64,000 nucleotides of DNA from Neorhizobium huautlense (GCF_030811685.1 NZ_JAUSRF010000001.1:496001-560000); one strand, 5' to 3'; shown: positions 43,166-53,116, counted from the first letter of the stretch. The notes: a model not told the origin generated them from the letters alone. Program-made: numbers and translations.

Positions 43166-43192
43166 CCCACCCCGCCATTAAAACGGGGTGGG
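43166..43192 (-). other. Hairpin between DctP and DctQ genes
   Basis: CCCACCCCG (43166-43174) and CGGGGTGGG (43184-43192) form a perfect nine-pair GC-rich stem with a nine-base loop, starting 9 bases after the DctP stop. In the transcribed direction no T-run follows, so it is probably a 3' stabiliser or partial terminator that gives more binding protein than membrane subunits. Confidence 0.6.
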
Positions 43193-43200
43193 AGCAAAAT

Positions 43201-44178
43201 TTACTTGGTGGCCTGTACGTCGGCGACCAGCTTCTTCAGCACGTCATCCTTGACGTGCTTGTCGTAGACCGGCTTCATCGCATCGATAAAACCCTGCTTT
43301 TCGACAGTGTTGATCTGGGCTCCGGCCTTTTCGACGATAGCCCTCGATTCATCCGTCTTTTTGGCCCAGAGTTCACGCTGCTTGGCAACGCTGTCCTTGG
43401 CGGCCTGCTTGAACAGGGCCTGATCTTCCGGCGTCAGCTTGTCGAAGGCGGCCTTGTTCATGACGAACACTTCCGGCAGGATCGTGTGCTGATCCTCGGA
43501 GAAATATTTTGCGACTTCGAAATGCTTGGCGGTGTCGTAGCTCGGAAAGTTGTTTTCTGCGCCGTCGATGACGCCGGTTTCGACGGAGGAATAGACCTCG
43601 CCGTAGGGCATCGGCGTTGCGTTTGCGCCGAGTGCTGCGGTCATGTCGACGAAGATATCGGACTGGATGACGCGGAACTTCAGGCCCTTCATGTCAGCCA
43701 CGGTTTTGATCGGCTTTTTCGAGTTGTAGAAAGAGCGCGAACCGGCGTCATAAAATGCCAGTACAACAAGACCTGCCGGCTCGAAAGCGGCCTTGATCTG
43801 TTCGCCGATCGGGCCGTCCATTACCGTGTGCATGTGTTCTTCCGAACGGAAGATATAAGGCAGAGCCGGCACGATGGTTTCCTTCACGGTGCCGTTGAAC
43901 GGCGCCATGGAAACACGGTTGAGTTCGATGACACCGGAGCGAACCTGCTCGATCGTGTCCTTTTCCTCACCCAGCTGCGCCGAGTGATAGACCTCGACGG
44001 AATACCGGCCGGCGGTGCGCTCCTTGATCAACTCGCCGAAATATTTGACGCCCTCGACGGTCGGATAACCATCCGGATGGGTGTCGGACGATTTCAGCAC
44101 TGTCTGTGCCGCAGCCGTTCCCACCATCAGCAGCGACGCGATGGCGACGCCGGACAACAGTTTGGTCATATGCAACAT
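43201..44178 (-). CDS. dctP: TRAP periplasmic solute-binding protein (DctP), sugar-acid type
   Basis: 325 aa from ATG 44178, preceded by GGGAGG at 5 bases. Signal peptide ends near VGTAAA-QT. Body motifs are YFGELIKERTAGRYSVEVYHSAQLGEE, GLKFRVIQSDIFVDM with the conserved ligand-binding Arg, and GVIDGAENNFPSYDT. The AENNFPSY form is common in binding proteins for hexuronates and related sugar acids, so a sugar acid is the likely ligand; the neighbouring dehydrogenase supports this. Confidence 0.93.
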   Translation of the reverse strand: MLHMTKLLSGVAIASLLMVGTAAAQTVLKSSDTHPDGYPTVEGVKYFGELIKERTAGRYSVEVYHSAQLGEEKDTIEQVRSGVIELNRVSMAPFNGTVKETIVPALPYIFRSEEHMHTVMDGPIGEQIKAAFEPAGLVVLAFYDAGSRSFYNSKKPIKTVADMKGLKFRVIQSDIFVDMTAALGANATPMPYGEVYSSVETGVIDGAENNFPSYDTAKHFEVAKYFSEDQHTILPEVFVMNKAAFDKLTPEDQALFKQAAKDSVAKQRELWAKKTDESRAIVEKAGAQINTVEKQGFIDAMKPVYDKHVKDDVLKKLVADVQATK

Positions 44179-44347
44179 TTCATCCTCCCAGATCGCGGAC
44201 GCATGTCCGCTGTTGCTCCTACAAAAAATCACACGGCGAGACGCCATCGCGATGTATCCGTCGCAATGCCCTTACGCATCAGCAGTGGATTAATTCAGCC
44301 GTTCCTCCTACGGTTGAACCCAATTGGTAAAAGGCAAAATTGATCAT

Positions 44348-44382
44348 GTCAACATACCAAAAAGTATCAGATGTATGATGAC
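44348..44382. promoter_or_regulatory. Inverted repeat, candidate GntR operator
   Basis: GTCAACATAC (44348-44357) and GTATGATGAC (44373-44382) form an inverted repeat matching at nine of ten positions with a 15-base spacer, in the AT-rich centre of the divergent promoter between the TRAP operon and the dehydrogenase gene. It is a plausible site for the GntR/FCD regulator encoded in the operon. Confidence 0.4.
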
Positions 44383-44455
44383 TTTTTGGTCGCGTGGGCG
44401 GCACCTGGCGGTTAGTGTAAGTCTCGACTGAAACGACGACGGTGGAGGATTGTCC

Positions 44456-45487
44456 GTGTCCGGTTCCGGAAAATTCCGCGCAGGTATCATCGGCCTCGGC
44501 ATGGCCTGCCCGCCGCATGCGCAAAGCCTGCTTGATCTTGGCCAGGAGGTTGATATCGCGGCTGCATTCAGCCCCAGCCCGGAGCGGCGTGCGACGTTTG
44601 CAGAACGGTTCGGGCTGCCGGTGGTCGACAGCGGCGATGAGATTTTCAATGATCCCTCGATCGATTACGTCATCATCCTCACACCGCCGAATACCCATCT
44701 TGAACTGGTGCAACGGGCAGTACATGCGGGCAAACATGTGCTGCTGGAAAAACCGCTGGATGTCACTTACGAACGCTCACAACAGATCGTCGATCTGGCC
44801 TCCAAAGCCAATATCAAGCTCGGCGTGGTATTTCAGCGGCGGTTTCGTCGCACGTTTTCCGAAACGGCAAGGCTTTTGGCCGAAGGGGAACTCGGCGAGA
44901 TTGTTTCCGTCTCGATGCGGCTCAGCAACTGGCGCCCGCAAAGTTATTACGACGAGCCGGGCCGGGGAACGATCACGCGCGACGGCGGCGGCGTGTTGCT
45001 GACGCAGGCGATCCATACGATCGACCAGATGATCACGCTGGCAGGGTTGCCGACGCAGGTCTCCGCTTTTGCTGTCACAAGCCCGGTGCATGACATGGAA
45101 ACCGAAGACCTCGTGCATGCCACGATGCGCTTCGACAATGGTGCTGTCGGCTCCCTCAGCGCGACAACCGCAGCCTATCCCGGTTATCCGGACGAGATAG
45201 AAATTCTGGGAACGAAGGGATCGGCCCGGCTCGGCAGCGATAGCGGTACGGTCGCCCTGATGGATGGACGGCGGATCGATTTGGCCGACGCCGTAGATGG
45301 CGGTGGTATCGGTGCAGATCCGATGGCGTTTTCGCATCACAACCATCTGGCGCTGCACAAGGCCTTTATCGAAGCTTTGCGCGACAACCGCGAGCCCATG
45401 GCATCAGGTGACCAGGCATTAAAGGCACATCGGCTGATCACCGCGATCCTGCGCGCCTCGGAAGAAGAAAAGATGGTCAGCGTCTGA
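44456..45487 (+). CDS. Gfo/Idh/MocA-family oxidoreductase
   Basis: 343 aa from GTG 44456, set 7 bases after GGAGG; a TTG at 44450 is too close to that site. N-terminal Rossmann segment FRAGIIGLGMACPPHAQSLL, then ILTPPNTHLELVQRAVHAGKHVLLEKPLDVT with the conserved EKP lysine, and GGGVLLTQAIHTIDQM in the sugar-binding domain. It oxidizes or reduces a sugar, inositol or sugar-acid derivative with NAD(P). Its divergence from the TRAP genes suggests it acts on the imported compound. Confidence 0.92.
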   Translation: MSGSGKFRAGIIGLGMACPPHAQSLLDLGQEVDIAAAFSPSPERRATFAERFGLPVVDSGDEIFNDPSIDYVIILTPPNTHLELVQRAVHAGKHVLLEKPLDVTYERSQQIVDLASKANIKLGVVFQRRFRRTFSETARLLAEGELGEIVSVSMRLSNWRPQSYYDEPGRGTITRDGGGVLLTQAIHTIDQMITLAGLPTQVSAFAVTSPVHDMETEDLVHATMRFDNGAVGSLSATTAAYPGYPDEIEILGTKGSARLGSDSGTVALMDGRRIDLADAVDGGGIGADPMAFSHHNHLALHKAFIEALRDNREPMASGDQALKAHRLITAILRASEEEKMVSV

Positions 45488-45489
45488 AA

Positions 45490-47850
45490 TTATATCCAGC
45501 CCAGCGCCTTGGCGGCTCGTATCGCTTCCGCCCGGCGCGAGCAGCCAAGCTTGCGAAACAGGTTGCCGACGTGGAACTTTACCGTCACCTCGGCAATGCT
45601 CAGCGTATGGGCGATCTTCTTGTTGGGCATGCCGGCGGCGATCAGTTGCAGCAATTGCGCTTCGCGTTGCGATAGTCCGCCATGCAGCGCCTTTGCCTGC
45701 GGTGAGTTGACGGAGGAAGCGAAGATGGACAGCGCCATGCGAACGTCGGACGAGGTCTCGATGAAGGCGCGGATACGCTGGTCATTGAGAAGAGGCGAGA
45801 GAAACAGCCGTTCTTCGGAAAGCACGCCGTTGCAACCGAGCCGTGTCGCGGTTTCCAGCGCAGACAGCAGTTGCGCGCGCGCCGTGGCATTGTCGCGCCG
45901 CTGGTGTGAGACGTAAGCCTGCCAAAGCTGCAACGCCACCTTTTCCCGGTTGGTCACTTTGGGATTGGCAATCAGCGCACCGATCTGGTGGGGCAGGTAG
46001 GCGCGCGGTGTGGCGATGTGCACGGCGTCGCGCAACCAGGCCATGGCATGGGCGATCTCGTCGCGGCGGGAAAGGCGGGTCAGTTCGTCGGTGGCGCTGT
46101 CCACCCAGTTGCGGCCGATCGGCATGCGGATGGCGGTCAGCGTTGCGCTCGCATCGGCCCAGCGATTGGCATTCTGGTAGGCGATGGCGGTGCGGATCTC
46201 CATCATCGCGTGGAACTGCAATCCTTCGGACAGATGGATCCACAAACCGTCAAGAAAGCCGGGGCGGATGGTCATGGCAAAATGATCGCCCAGAACCTGC
46301 GAGGCGTAATGCAGGGCAAACTGCATCAGGCTCGGCCAGATTTCGGCGGCGGCGAAGGCTTCGAAGTCGCTCTGCACGAAATCCAGAAGCTCGCGCGGGC
46401 GCCCGGATTCGTAAGCGAGGCAAGCTTCCACTAGTCGCAACATGCGAAACTCCTGCTCGGCCTGATGCGGCACTGCCTCCAGCCGGTCGCGTGCTTCCTG
46501 TGCAGCGCGCCGTGCCAACAATGCATCGCCGCTCATCAGCCGCAACACGGTCTGGTGCAAATGGATGAAGAACTCCAGAAGCGGCTGGCCGCCACGTTTG
46601 CGCAGGTAAACGAGCGCGCGGGCCGCGGCGGCTTCCGCCTCGCGAAAATTGCGTCGACGGACTTCGAATTCGAGGATGGCGTTATAATAGCCCGACCATT
46701 TTCCGTAATCGCCGAGCGGATAATCGGCCATGAATTCGCCGAGCCGCGTAATCATCGCATCTGATGGCGTCAAATCCTCGCTGATCATCAGGTTGAGACG
46801 AAAGGTGCGGGCGGCGAAGGAAAAGCGCGAGTTGCGGTTCAGCACTTTCAACGGATCGAGATAATCATGCCCCATATGCCGCGATACCAGGTGTCGCACG
46901 CGGGACAGTTCGCCCTGCTTGAGAAGGCTGCGGGCTACAGCAAACAGGACCGTTTCATTGGTCGCCATGATCGGTTGGGAAAACCGCATGATGATTGTCT
47001 GAAACGTCTCCACGCTGCTGCGATAGATCAGTTCGCGGCCATGAGCACGTTCGAGGATTTGTGCCGCGTGTTCTTCATGGCCATGGTCGAGAAGCAGGTC
47101 CATGGCGGCAAGCGGCCGCCCGGCACGCTCCAGTGCGGAGGCGATATCGATAACTGCGCCACCGGCGACCAGCGTCGAAAGACGGTCCTGAACGGCGATA
47201 CGAAGAAGGCGCATGAGGTCGGCATGCCGCTCGGGTGCACCGGTCAATGCCGGCGGCAAAAAATCCCGCCAGTCGCCGGCGGCCTCGGGTGTGGGGTTGT
47301 CGAGCCAGAGCGAAAGTTCGGCAGTCTGCGCCGGGGATAGTGAGGCCAGAAACGTTTCCCGCAGATAGGCTGTGCAGGTCTCGTCATCCGGTTCGGCGGC
47401 AATGGTGAGAAAGCCCGGCCAACCGGCATAACCTTCCATCAGGCGTAAACGCTGTGTTGCCGGGAGATCGGTGAGTTCCTCCAGTCCAAAGCTCAGGTCC
47501 CGCCCGGAAAACGTTGCCGCCCCATCATGCATGATGCGGCGTGCGAGACCGCTGATCCGCTGTTCGGGACGGCAGGCGATGATGATGTGGCTGGTGCTGT
47601 CGAGAGCCTGTGCCGGAAGCCGGGCAGATCGTGCCGTCACTGGCACGTCCCAGATCAGAATGCCGCCCCTTATATCGTCCATGCGCGGCTGATGGATGGA
47701 GCAGATGCGGTTACCCAGTTTCTCAGCGAGCATGCCCAGGATAACGGATTTGCCGGCACCGGCTGGGGCACGCAGAAATGTTATCGCGCAAGTTTTGGAA
47801 AGAATTCGATCGACAATCTGCGGGCGTGGAAACGAATTGGGCATCTGCAC
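45490..47850 (-). CDS. MalT-like LuxR regulator with P-loop (LAL type)
   Basis: 786 aa. The N-terminus has a Walker A motif RAPAGAGKSVI (about 27-37). The long middle is helical and TPR-like. The C-terminus is a LuxR-type helix-turn-helix, LSQREAQLLQLIAAGMPNKKIAHTLSIAEVTVKFHVGNLFRKLGCSRRAEAI being split over the last 60 residues. Such ATP-binding regulators activate catabolic operons on ligand binding. Its start (GTG 47850 or ATG 47844) is 130 bases from the divergent ABC operon, its most likely target. That gap contains TATACT at 47899-47904 and TTGACA at 47917-47922, which are not correctly spaced with each other. Confidence 0.88.
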   Translation of the reverse strand: MQMPNSFPRPQIVDRILSKTCAITFLRAPAGAGKSVILGMLAEKLGNRICSIHQPRMDDIRGGILIWDVPVTARSARLPAQALDSTSHIIIACRPEQRISGLARRIMHDGAATFSGRDLSFGLEELTDLPATQRLRLMEGYAGWPGFLTIAAEPDDETCTAYLRETFLASLSPAQTAELSLWLDNPTPEAAGDWRDFLPPALTGAPERHADLMRLLRIAVQDRLSTLVAGGAVIDIASALERAGRPLAAMDLLLDHGHEEHAAQILERAHGRELIYRSSVETFQTIIMRFSQPIMATNETVLFAVARSLLKQGELSRVRHLVSRHMGHDYLDPLKVLNRNSRFSFAARTFRLNLMISEDLTPSDAMITRLGEFMADYPLGDYGKWSGYYNAILEFEVRRRNFREAEAAAARALVYLRKRGGQPLLEFFIHLHQTVLRLMSGDALLARRAAQEARDRLEAVPHQAEQEFRMLRLVEACLAYESGRPRELLDFVQSDFEAFAAAEIWPSLMQFALHYASQVLGDHFAMTIRPGFLDGLWIHLSEGLQFHAMMEIRTAIAYQNANRWADASATLTAIRMPIGRNWVDSATDELTRLSRRDEIAHAMAWLRDAVHIATPRAYLPHQIGALIANPKVTNREKVALQLWQAYVSHQRRDNATARAQLLSALETATRLGCNGVLSEERLFLSPLLNDQRIRAFIETSSDVRMALSIFASSVNSPQAKALHGGLSQREAQLLQLIAAGMPNKKIAHTLSIAEVTVKFHVGNLFRKLGCSRRAEAIRAAKALGWI

Positions 47851-47979
47851 GCAATATCGCGAAAAGTGCCAATGACCTATACCATGACAGTTAAAAACTA
47901 TACTTTTTAGCCATTGTTGACATGCGATTGCTCGGAAATGCTGGCCTCAGTTCAGTGATGCACGAGGACCAATCCGCCG

Positions 47980-49008
47980 ATGCAGCAACATCCGTTGATC
48001 GCCATTCTCACCAGACTGGGCACGTTCGTGCTGGTGATGATTGCCCTTTCGATCATGATCTTTGTGCTGGCGCGCGTCGTGCCCGGGGATCCGGCCCGCA
48101 TGGCGCTTGGCCCGGCCGCCACGACCGAACAGGTCGAGGCGCTGCGCCAGCAGATGGGTCTCGATCAGCCGCTGGCGATCCAGTATGTCGATTATATCGG
48201 CAAGGCTCTGCGTGGCGATCTCGGCATGTCGCTGGTATCGCAGCGTCCTGTCTCCGCAGACCTCGGCCAGACCGTACCGGCGACGCTGGAACTGGTTCTG
48301 GTCTCGGTCATCTTCATGTTCGCCGTTGCCATTCCGCTCGGCGTCATCATGGCGCATTACCGGGATCGCGCCGTCGATCATGTCGGACGCCTTCTGTCGC
48401 TCACCGGCGTCACCATTCCAAGTTTTCTGTTCGCCATCACGCTGCAGCTCATCGCCGCGCGTTTCCTGTCCGGCTGGCCGATCATCGGCCGGCTCGACCA
48501 CAGTCTCGGCTGGACCGGTGGCCCGACCGGGCTTTTGATCCTCGATGGTCTGCTGATGGGGCGCCCGGATGTGTCGCTGAATGCATTCCAGCATCTGCTT
48601 TTGCCGGCTTTCGCGCTCTCCATGGCCGGTATCGGCCAGATCACCCGCATCACCCGTTCGGCGATGATCGAGAACCAGCGCAAGGACCATGTGCTGACGC
48701 TGAAAAGCTTTGGCGTGCCGGAGCGCGTGATCATCTTCAAATATCTGCTGAAACTGTCGTCCATTGCGCCGCTCACCATCATGGGGCTGGAATTCGCCTC
48801 GCTGATCGGCAACGCCTTCGTCATCGAAATGGTGTTCGCCTGGGGTGGTTTTGCCTCCTACGGCCTGCAGTCGATCCTGCAGAAGGATCTTAACGCCGTC
48901 ACCGCCGTGGTGCTCGTCGCCGGCCTGTTCTTCATCGTCGCGAACCTGATCGTTGATGTCCTCATCACGATGATCGACCCGCGCCTTCGCCGCAAGGAGG
49001 CCCGCTGA
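47980..49008 (+). CDS. ABC transporter permease, DppB/OppB type
   Basis: 342 aa, six predicted membrane segments. The N-terminus FVLARVVPGDPARMALGP and the EAA-type loop RKDHVLTLKSFGVPERVIIFKYLLK are typical of dipeptide/oligopeptide permease B subunits. Its TGA overlaps the ATG of the next permease (TGATG). It is first gene of the operon running to at least 58568. Confidence 0.95.
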   Translation: MQQHPLIAILTRLGTFVLVMIALSIMIFVLARVVPGDPARMALGPAATTEQVEALRQQMGLDQPLAIQYVDYIGKALRGDLGMSLVSQRPVSADLGQTVPATLELVLVSVIFMFAVAIPLGVIMAHYRDRAVDHVGRLLSLTGVTIPSFLFAITLQLIAARFLSGWPIIGRLDHSLGWTGGPTGLLILDGLLMGRPDVSLNAFQHLLLPAFALSMAGIGQITRITRSAMIENQRKDHVLTLKSFGVPERVIIFKYLLKLSSIAPLTIMGLEFASLIGNAFVIEMVFAWGGFASYGLQSILQKDLNAVTAVVLVAGLFFIVANLIVDVLITMIDPRLRRKEAR

Positions 49009-49889
49009 TGGCCGATATCAAGATGCTCGATGCCAGTGATCGGGGCCTCAGCGCCGGTTACATGATGTGGTATCGCTTCAGCCGCAATCCGGCGGCCGTC
49101 ATCGGTGCGCTGATCGTCTTTTCGGTGATCTTTCTGGCGGTCTTCGCACCGTTTTTGACGCCTTATCCGAAACATGTCGGCGCTGTGGTGGATTTTCGCG
49201 CCCGCCATCTGCCGCCGGATGCGGCCCACTGGTTCGGTACCGACAAGGCCGGTCGCGACATCTTTACCCGCACCATTTTTGGCCTGCGTATTTCGCTGCT
49301 TCTGGTCATCGGCGTGCTCGGCATTTCCGTGCCGATCGGTGCGGTGCTTGGCCTGATGGCCGGTTATTTCGGCGGCTGGACGGAAAAGTTCATCAGCGGC
49401 CTGACCAACGTCATGCTGGCCATGCCGCCTCTCGTCATGGCGTTGGCGGTCTCCAACCTTCTCGAACCGACGCTGATGAACGCCATGATCGCCATCACCC
49501 TTCTGTGGTGGACCTGGCATGCGCGCCTCATCTATGCCGTCTCCAAACAGATCGCGTCCGAAGATTATATCGAGGCGGCGCGGCTGGCCGGTGCCGGTCC
49601 GATGCACATCCTTTTCCGCGAAATCCTGCCCAATTGCGTACCGGTCATTTCGGTGAAGACCACGCTCGATGCCGCCTTCGTCATCCTGTTCGGCGCAACC
49701 CTCAGCTTCCTCGGCTTCGGCGTGAAGCCACCGATCCCGGACCTCGGATCGATGGTGGCTGATGGCCGCCAGTTCATGCCGGATTTCTGGTGGGAGGTTC
49801 TCTGCCCCGGTGCGGCCGTCCTTTACACGACCCTCGGTTTCAACCTGCTGGGCGATGGCCTGCGCGACATGTTCGATGTGGAGAACTGA
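49008..49889 (+). CDS. ABC transporter permease, DppC/OppC type
   Basis: 293 aa with an N-terminal OppC-type segment (FSRNPAAVIGALIVF), HWFGTDKAGRDIFTRTIFGLRISL, and the EAA loop EDYIEAARLAGAGPMHILFREILPN. It pairs with the preceding DppB-type protein to form the membrane channel. Three bases separate it from the ATPase gene. Confidence 0.95.
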   Translation: MADIKMLDASDRGLSAGYMMWYRFSRNPAAVIGALIVFSVIFLAVFAPFLTPYPKHVGAVVDFRARHLPPDAAHWFGTDKAGRDIFTRTIFGLRISLLLVIGVLGISVPIGAVLGLMAGYFGGWTEKFISGLTNVMLAMPPLVMALAVSNLLEPTLMNAMIAITLLWWTWHARLIYAVSKQIASEDYIEAARLAGAGPMHILFREILPNCVPVISVKTTLDAAFVILFGATLSFLGFGVKPPIPDLGSMVADGRQFMPDFWWEVLCPGAAVLYTTLGFNLLGDGLRDMFDVEN

Positions 49890-49892
49890 GCG

Positions 49893-51548
49893 ATGACCGC
49901 ACCTCTTCTGCCCCTTTTGAATGTCGAGAACCTGACGGTTTTCTTCACCACCTATGGCCGTACGCGTCAGGTTCTCAACAATGTCTCCTTCAGCGTGTCC
50001 GCCGGCGAGCGCGTGGCGCTGATCGGTGAGACCGGTTCCGGCAAATCGGTGACGGCCAAGGCGATCATCGGCACGCTGGCGAAAAACGCCTCCATTCAAT
50101 CAGGCGCCATTTCGTTTGGCGGCCGCAATGTGTTCGAAATGCCGCGCGGCGAACGCGAAAGCATGAAGGGCAGCGCATTTTCGCTGATCATGCAGGACCC
50201 GTTGTCGTCGTTTAATCCGGTCTTCAAGATCGGCACGCATCTCGATGACGTCATGCGGTTTGCCGACAAGCGCGAGGGCAAGTCGTCGTCGCGCTCCGAA
50301 CGCCGCACCCGCATCGCCGCCGTGCTGCGCCGCGTGCAGCTGGCCGATACCGATCGCATCATGAACGCCTATCCGTCCGAACTGTCGGGCGGCATGCGCC
50401 AGCGTGTGCTGATCGGTCTGGCGCTCCTGCACCAGCCAAAACTGCTGATCGCCGACGAACCGGGCACCGCGCTCGACGTGACGACGCAGGACGAGATTCT
50501 CAACCTTATCAACCAGCTGGTGGTCGAGGAGAACATGGCGCTGCTGATGATCACCCACAATCTCGGTGTCGTCCGCAAGGTCGCCGACCGGGTCGTGGTC
50601 ATGCATCACGGCGATATCGTCGAGACCGGCCCATGCGCGGAAATCCTGTCGGCACCGAAAGAGCCCTACACGATCTCGCTGCTGGATGCTGTGCCGCCGC
50701 TTTACGGATCGCGGGTCATCGACCAGAAGGGCAGCGAACACCCGCCCATCGTCACGGTCGAAAACCTCAACAAGATCTACGGAAAACGCCCCGGTTTCCA
50801 CGCCGTGCGCAATGTCGACCTGACCTTGCGCGAAGGCGAAGTTCTGGGCCTTGCCGGTGAAAGCGGTTCGGGCAAGACCACCGTCGCCCGCATGGTCATG
50901 GGCCTGATCGATCCGACCACCGGCAAGATCGCCATTGATGCGCCGGCGCCTGCCAAGGGCAAACGGTTGACACAGATCGTCTACCAGAACCCCGGTACCT
51001 CGCTGAACCCGAAGCGCACGGTCAAGCAGACGCTCAGCTTGCCGCTGAAATCGATCGGCCTCGATAGCGCCGCCCGCGAGGCGCGCATGATCGAGCTGAT
51101 GGGTCTCGTGCGCCTGCCGCAATCCTATCTCGGCAAATATCCGCACGAACTTTCCGGTGGCCAGAAGCAGCGTGTGGCGATTGCGCGTGCGCTTGCGGCG
51201 GAACCAAAGATCCTGATCCTCGATGAGCCGACGGCAGCACTCGACGTGTCGGTGCAGAAGACGGTGATCGAACTGCTTTTGCAGCTGCGTGAGGAACTTG
51301 GCCTCACCTACCTGATGATCTCCCACGACCTGTCGCTGATGCGCAATTTCTGCTCGCGTATCGCCATCATGCTGCGCGGCGAGATCATCGAGGAAGGCGC
51401 GACGCCTGACGTCTTCGCGGACCCCAAACATCCCTATACCCGCGCGCTCATCGCGGCGATCCCGGTCGTCAGCGATGAGGAGGAGCGCCAGAAACCTGTC
51501 GTGACCGAAGAAGAGCGCACGCGCTTCCTCGTCAAGACGACTGATTGA
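49893..51548 (+). CDS. ABC transporter ATPase with two fused nucleotide-binding domains (DppD-DppF type)
   Basis: 551 aa. First domain: GETGSGKS, LSGGMRQR, ADEPGTALDVTTQ. Second domain: GESGSGKT, LSGGQKQR, LDEPTAALDVSVQ. Both ATPases of a dipeptide-type system are fused in one chain, common in rhizobia. The second half follows the first at about residue 275-285. It energises import by the two permeases and the binding protein at 54281. Confidence 0.95.
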   Translation: MTAPLLPLLNVENLTVFFTTYGRTRQVLNNVSFSVSAGERVALIGETGSGKSVTAKAIIGTLAKNASIQSGAISFGGRNVFEMPRGERESMKGSAFSLIMQDPLSSFNPVFKIGTHLDDVMRFADKREGKSSSRSERRTRIAAVLRRVQLADTDRIMNAYPSELSGGMRQRVLIGLALLHQPKLLIADEPGTALDVTTQDEILNLINQLVVEENMALLMITHNLGVVRKVADRVVVMHHGDIVETGPCAEILSAPKEPYTISLLDAVPPLYGSRVIDQKGSEHPPIVTVENLNKIYGKRPGFHAVRNVDLTLREGEVLGLAGESGSGKTTVARMVMGLIDPTTGKIAIDAPAPAKGKRLTQIVYQNPGTSLNPKRTVKQTLSLPLKSIGLDSAAREARMIELMGLVRLPQSYLGKYPHELSGGQKQRVAIARALAAEPKILILDEPTAALDVSVQKTVIELLLQLREELGLTYLMISHDLSLMRNFCSRIAIMLRGEIIEEGATPDVFADPKHPYTRALIAAIPVVSDEEERQKPVVTEEERTRFLVKTTD

Positions 51549-51559
51549 GAGGAGCTGAC

Positions 51560-53116
51560 GTGTATCGCGTTGGAATTGACGTTGGCGGCACCAATACGGA
51601 TGCTGTCGTTCTGGAAGGCAAGACGGTTCTTGCCGGCGTAAAGGCATCGACCACCGAGGATGTCACCTCGGGCGTGATCGAAGCGCTGGAAAAGGTCATC
51701 GAGGCCTCCGGCATCGATCGGCAGCGCATCGCCGGCGTGATGATCGGCACCACGCATTTCACCAATGCGGTGATCGAGCGCCGGCATATGGAAGAGGTCG
51801 CGGCCATCCGCCTCGGCCTGCCTTCCGGCGCCGGTCTGCCGCCGATGGTCGACTGGCCGGATGATATCCGCGAAATCGTCGGCAATCACGGCTATCAGGT
51901 GCGCGGCGGTTATGAATTCGACGGTCGCGAAATCGCCCCGCTCGATGAAGACGAAATCGTCCGCATCGCCGGCGATATCCGCGCCAAGGGCCTGAAGGCT
52001 GCTTCCGTCACCTGCGTGTTCAGCGGCATCAACGATGCGATGGAACAGCGCACCAAGGAAATCCTGCAGCAACATTGCCCCGGCCTGCCGGTGGTGATGT
52101 CGAAGGATATCGGTCGCCATGGTCTGCTCGCGCGCGAAAGTGCGGCGATCATGAATGCCAGCCTTCTGTCGCTGGCCGACCGCACGGTGGCCGCTTTCGG
52201 CAAGGCGCTGGAAACAGCGGGTATCACGGCCCCGTTCTACATCACCCAGAACGACGGCACGCTGATGGCAGCCGATGTGGTGCGTTCCTTCCCGGTTCTC
52301 ACCTTCGCATCCGGCCCGACCAATTCCATGCGCGGCGCGGCTTTTCTCACCGGCCTCAAGGATGCCGTCGTGGTCGATGTCGGCGGCACCACGTCCGATG
52401 TCGGTTCGCTGTCGCACGGTTTTCCGCGTCAGGCATCCACGACTGTCGATATCGGCGGCGTACGCACCAATTTCCGCATGCCGGATGTTTTCTCCATCGG
52501 TCTCGGTGGCGGTTCGCTGGTGGTTGAAGGCGACAAGGGCGTGACCATCGGCCCGAAATCGGTCGGTTACCGTGTCCGTCAGGATGCGCTCTGCTTCGGC
52601 GGTTCGACCCTCACCACCACCGATATCGCCGTTGCCTCCGGCAAGGCCGATATCGGCGACAAGGCACTCGTTGCCGGCGTGGACAAGGCGCTGGTGGAAG
52701 CCGCGGCGAAAAAGATCGACGCCATGCTGGAAGCCTGCGTCGAGCGCAGCCGCATTTCCTCGACCCCGGTTCCGGTGATCGCCGTCGGTGGCGGCTCGAT
52801 CCTGATGCCGGACAAGATCGGCGATCTCGACGTCATCCGCCCGGATAATTTTGCCGTTGCCAATGCGGTTGGCGCAGCGATTGCCCAGATCAGCGGTGAA
52901 ACCGACCGCGTGTTTTCGTTGATCGATGGCCGCACCCGCGAAAGCGCGCTGGCCGAAGCGGAAGCCGAGGCCCGCGAAAAGGCGATTGCTGCCGGTGCCG
53001 TTGCCGAAACACTCGAAGTCATCGAACGCGAGGACACGCCGCTGGCCTATCTGCCCGGCAATGCCACGCGCATTCACGTCAAGGTCGTTGGAGAAATGGG
53101 AGGCCATGGTGGCTGA
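51560..53116 (+). CDS. Hydantoinase/oxoprolinase A-type protein, copy 1
   Basis: 518 aa from GTG 51560, with GAGAGGAG 6 bases upstream. ASKHA-type ATP-binding motifs RVGIDVGGTNTDAVVL at the N-terminus and VVDVGGTTSDVGSL near 275; conserved GTTHFTNAVIERR and FASGPTNSMRGAAFLTG. HyuA-type proteins cleave cyclic amides such as hydantoins or 5-oxoproline with ATP, normally with a HyuB partner; none is present. Instead the gene overlaps a DUF917 gene by 11 bases, so DUF917 is probably the partner. It is clearly paralogous to the protein at 57030. Confidence 0.92.
   Translation: MYRVGIDVGGTNTDAVVLEGKTVLAGVKASTTEDVTSGVIEALEKVIEASGIDRQRIAGVMIGTTHFTNAVIERRHMEEVAAIRLGLPSGAGLPPMVDWPDDIREIVGNHGYQVRGGYEFDGREIAPLDEDEIVRIAGDIRAKGLKAASVTCVFSGINDAMEQRTKEILQQHCPGLPVVMSKDIGRHGLLARESAAIMNASLLSLADRTVAAFGKALETAGITAPFYITQNDGTLMAADVVRSFPVLTFASGPTNSMRGAAFLTGLKDAVVVDVGGTTSDVGSLSHGFPRQASTTVDIGGVRTNFRMPDVFSIGLGGGSLVVEGDKGVTIGPKSVGYRVRQDALCFGGSTLTTTDIAVASGKADIGDKALVAGVDKALVEAAAKKIDAMLEACVERSRISSTPVPVIAVGGGSILMPDKIGDLDVIRPDNFAVANAVGAAIAQISGETDRVFSLIDGRTRESALAEAEAEAREKAIAAGAVAETLEVIEREDTPLAYLPGNATRIHVKVVGEMGGHGG

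Noticed and set aside
43201..44247. Longer DctP starting at 44247
   Set aside because: The extra residues precede a normal signal peptide; GGGAGG directly before ATG 44178 marks the better start.
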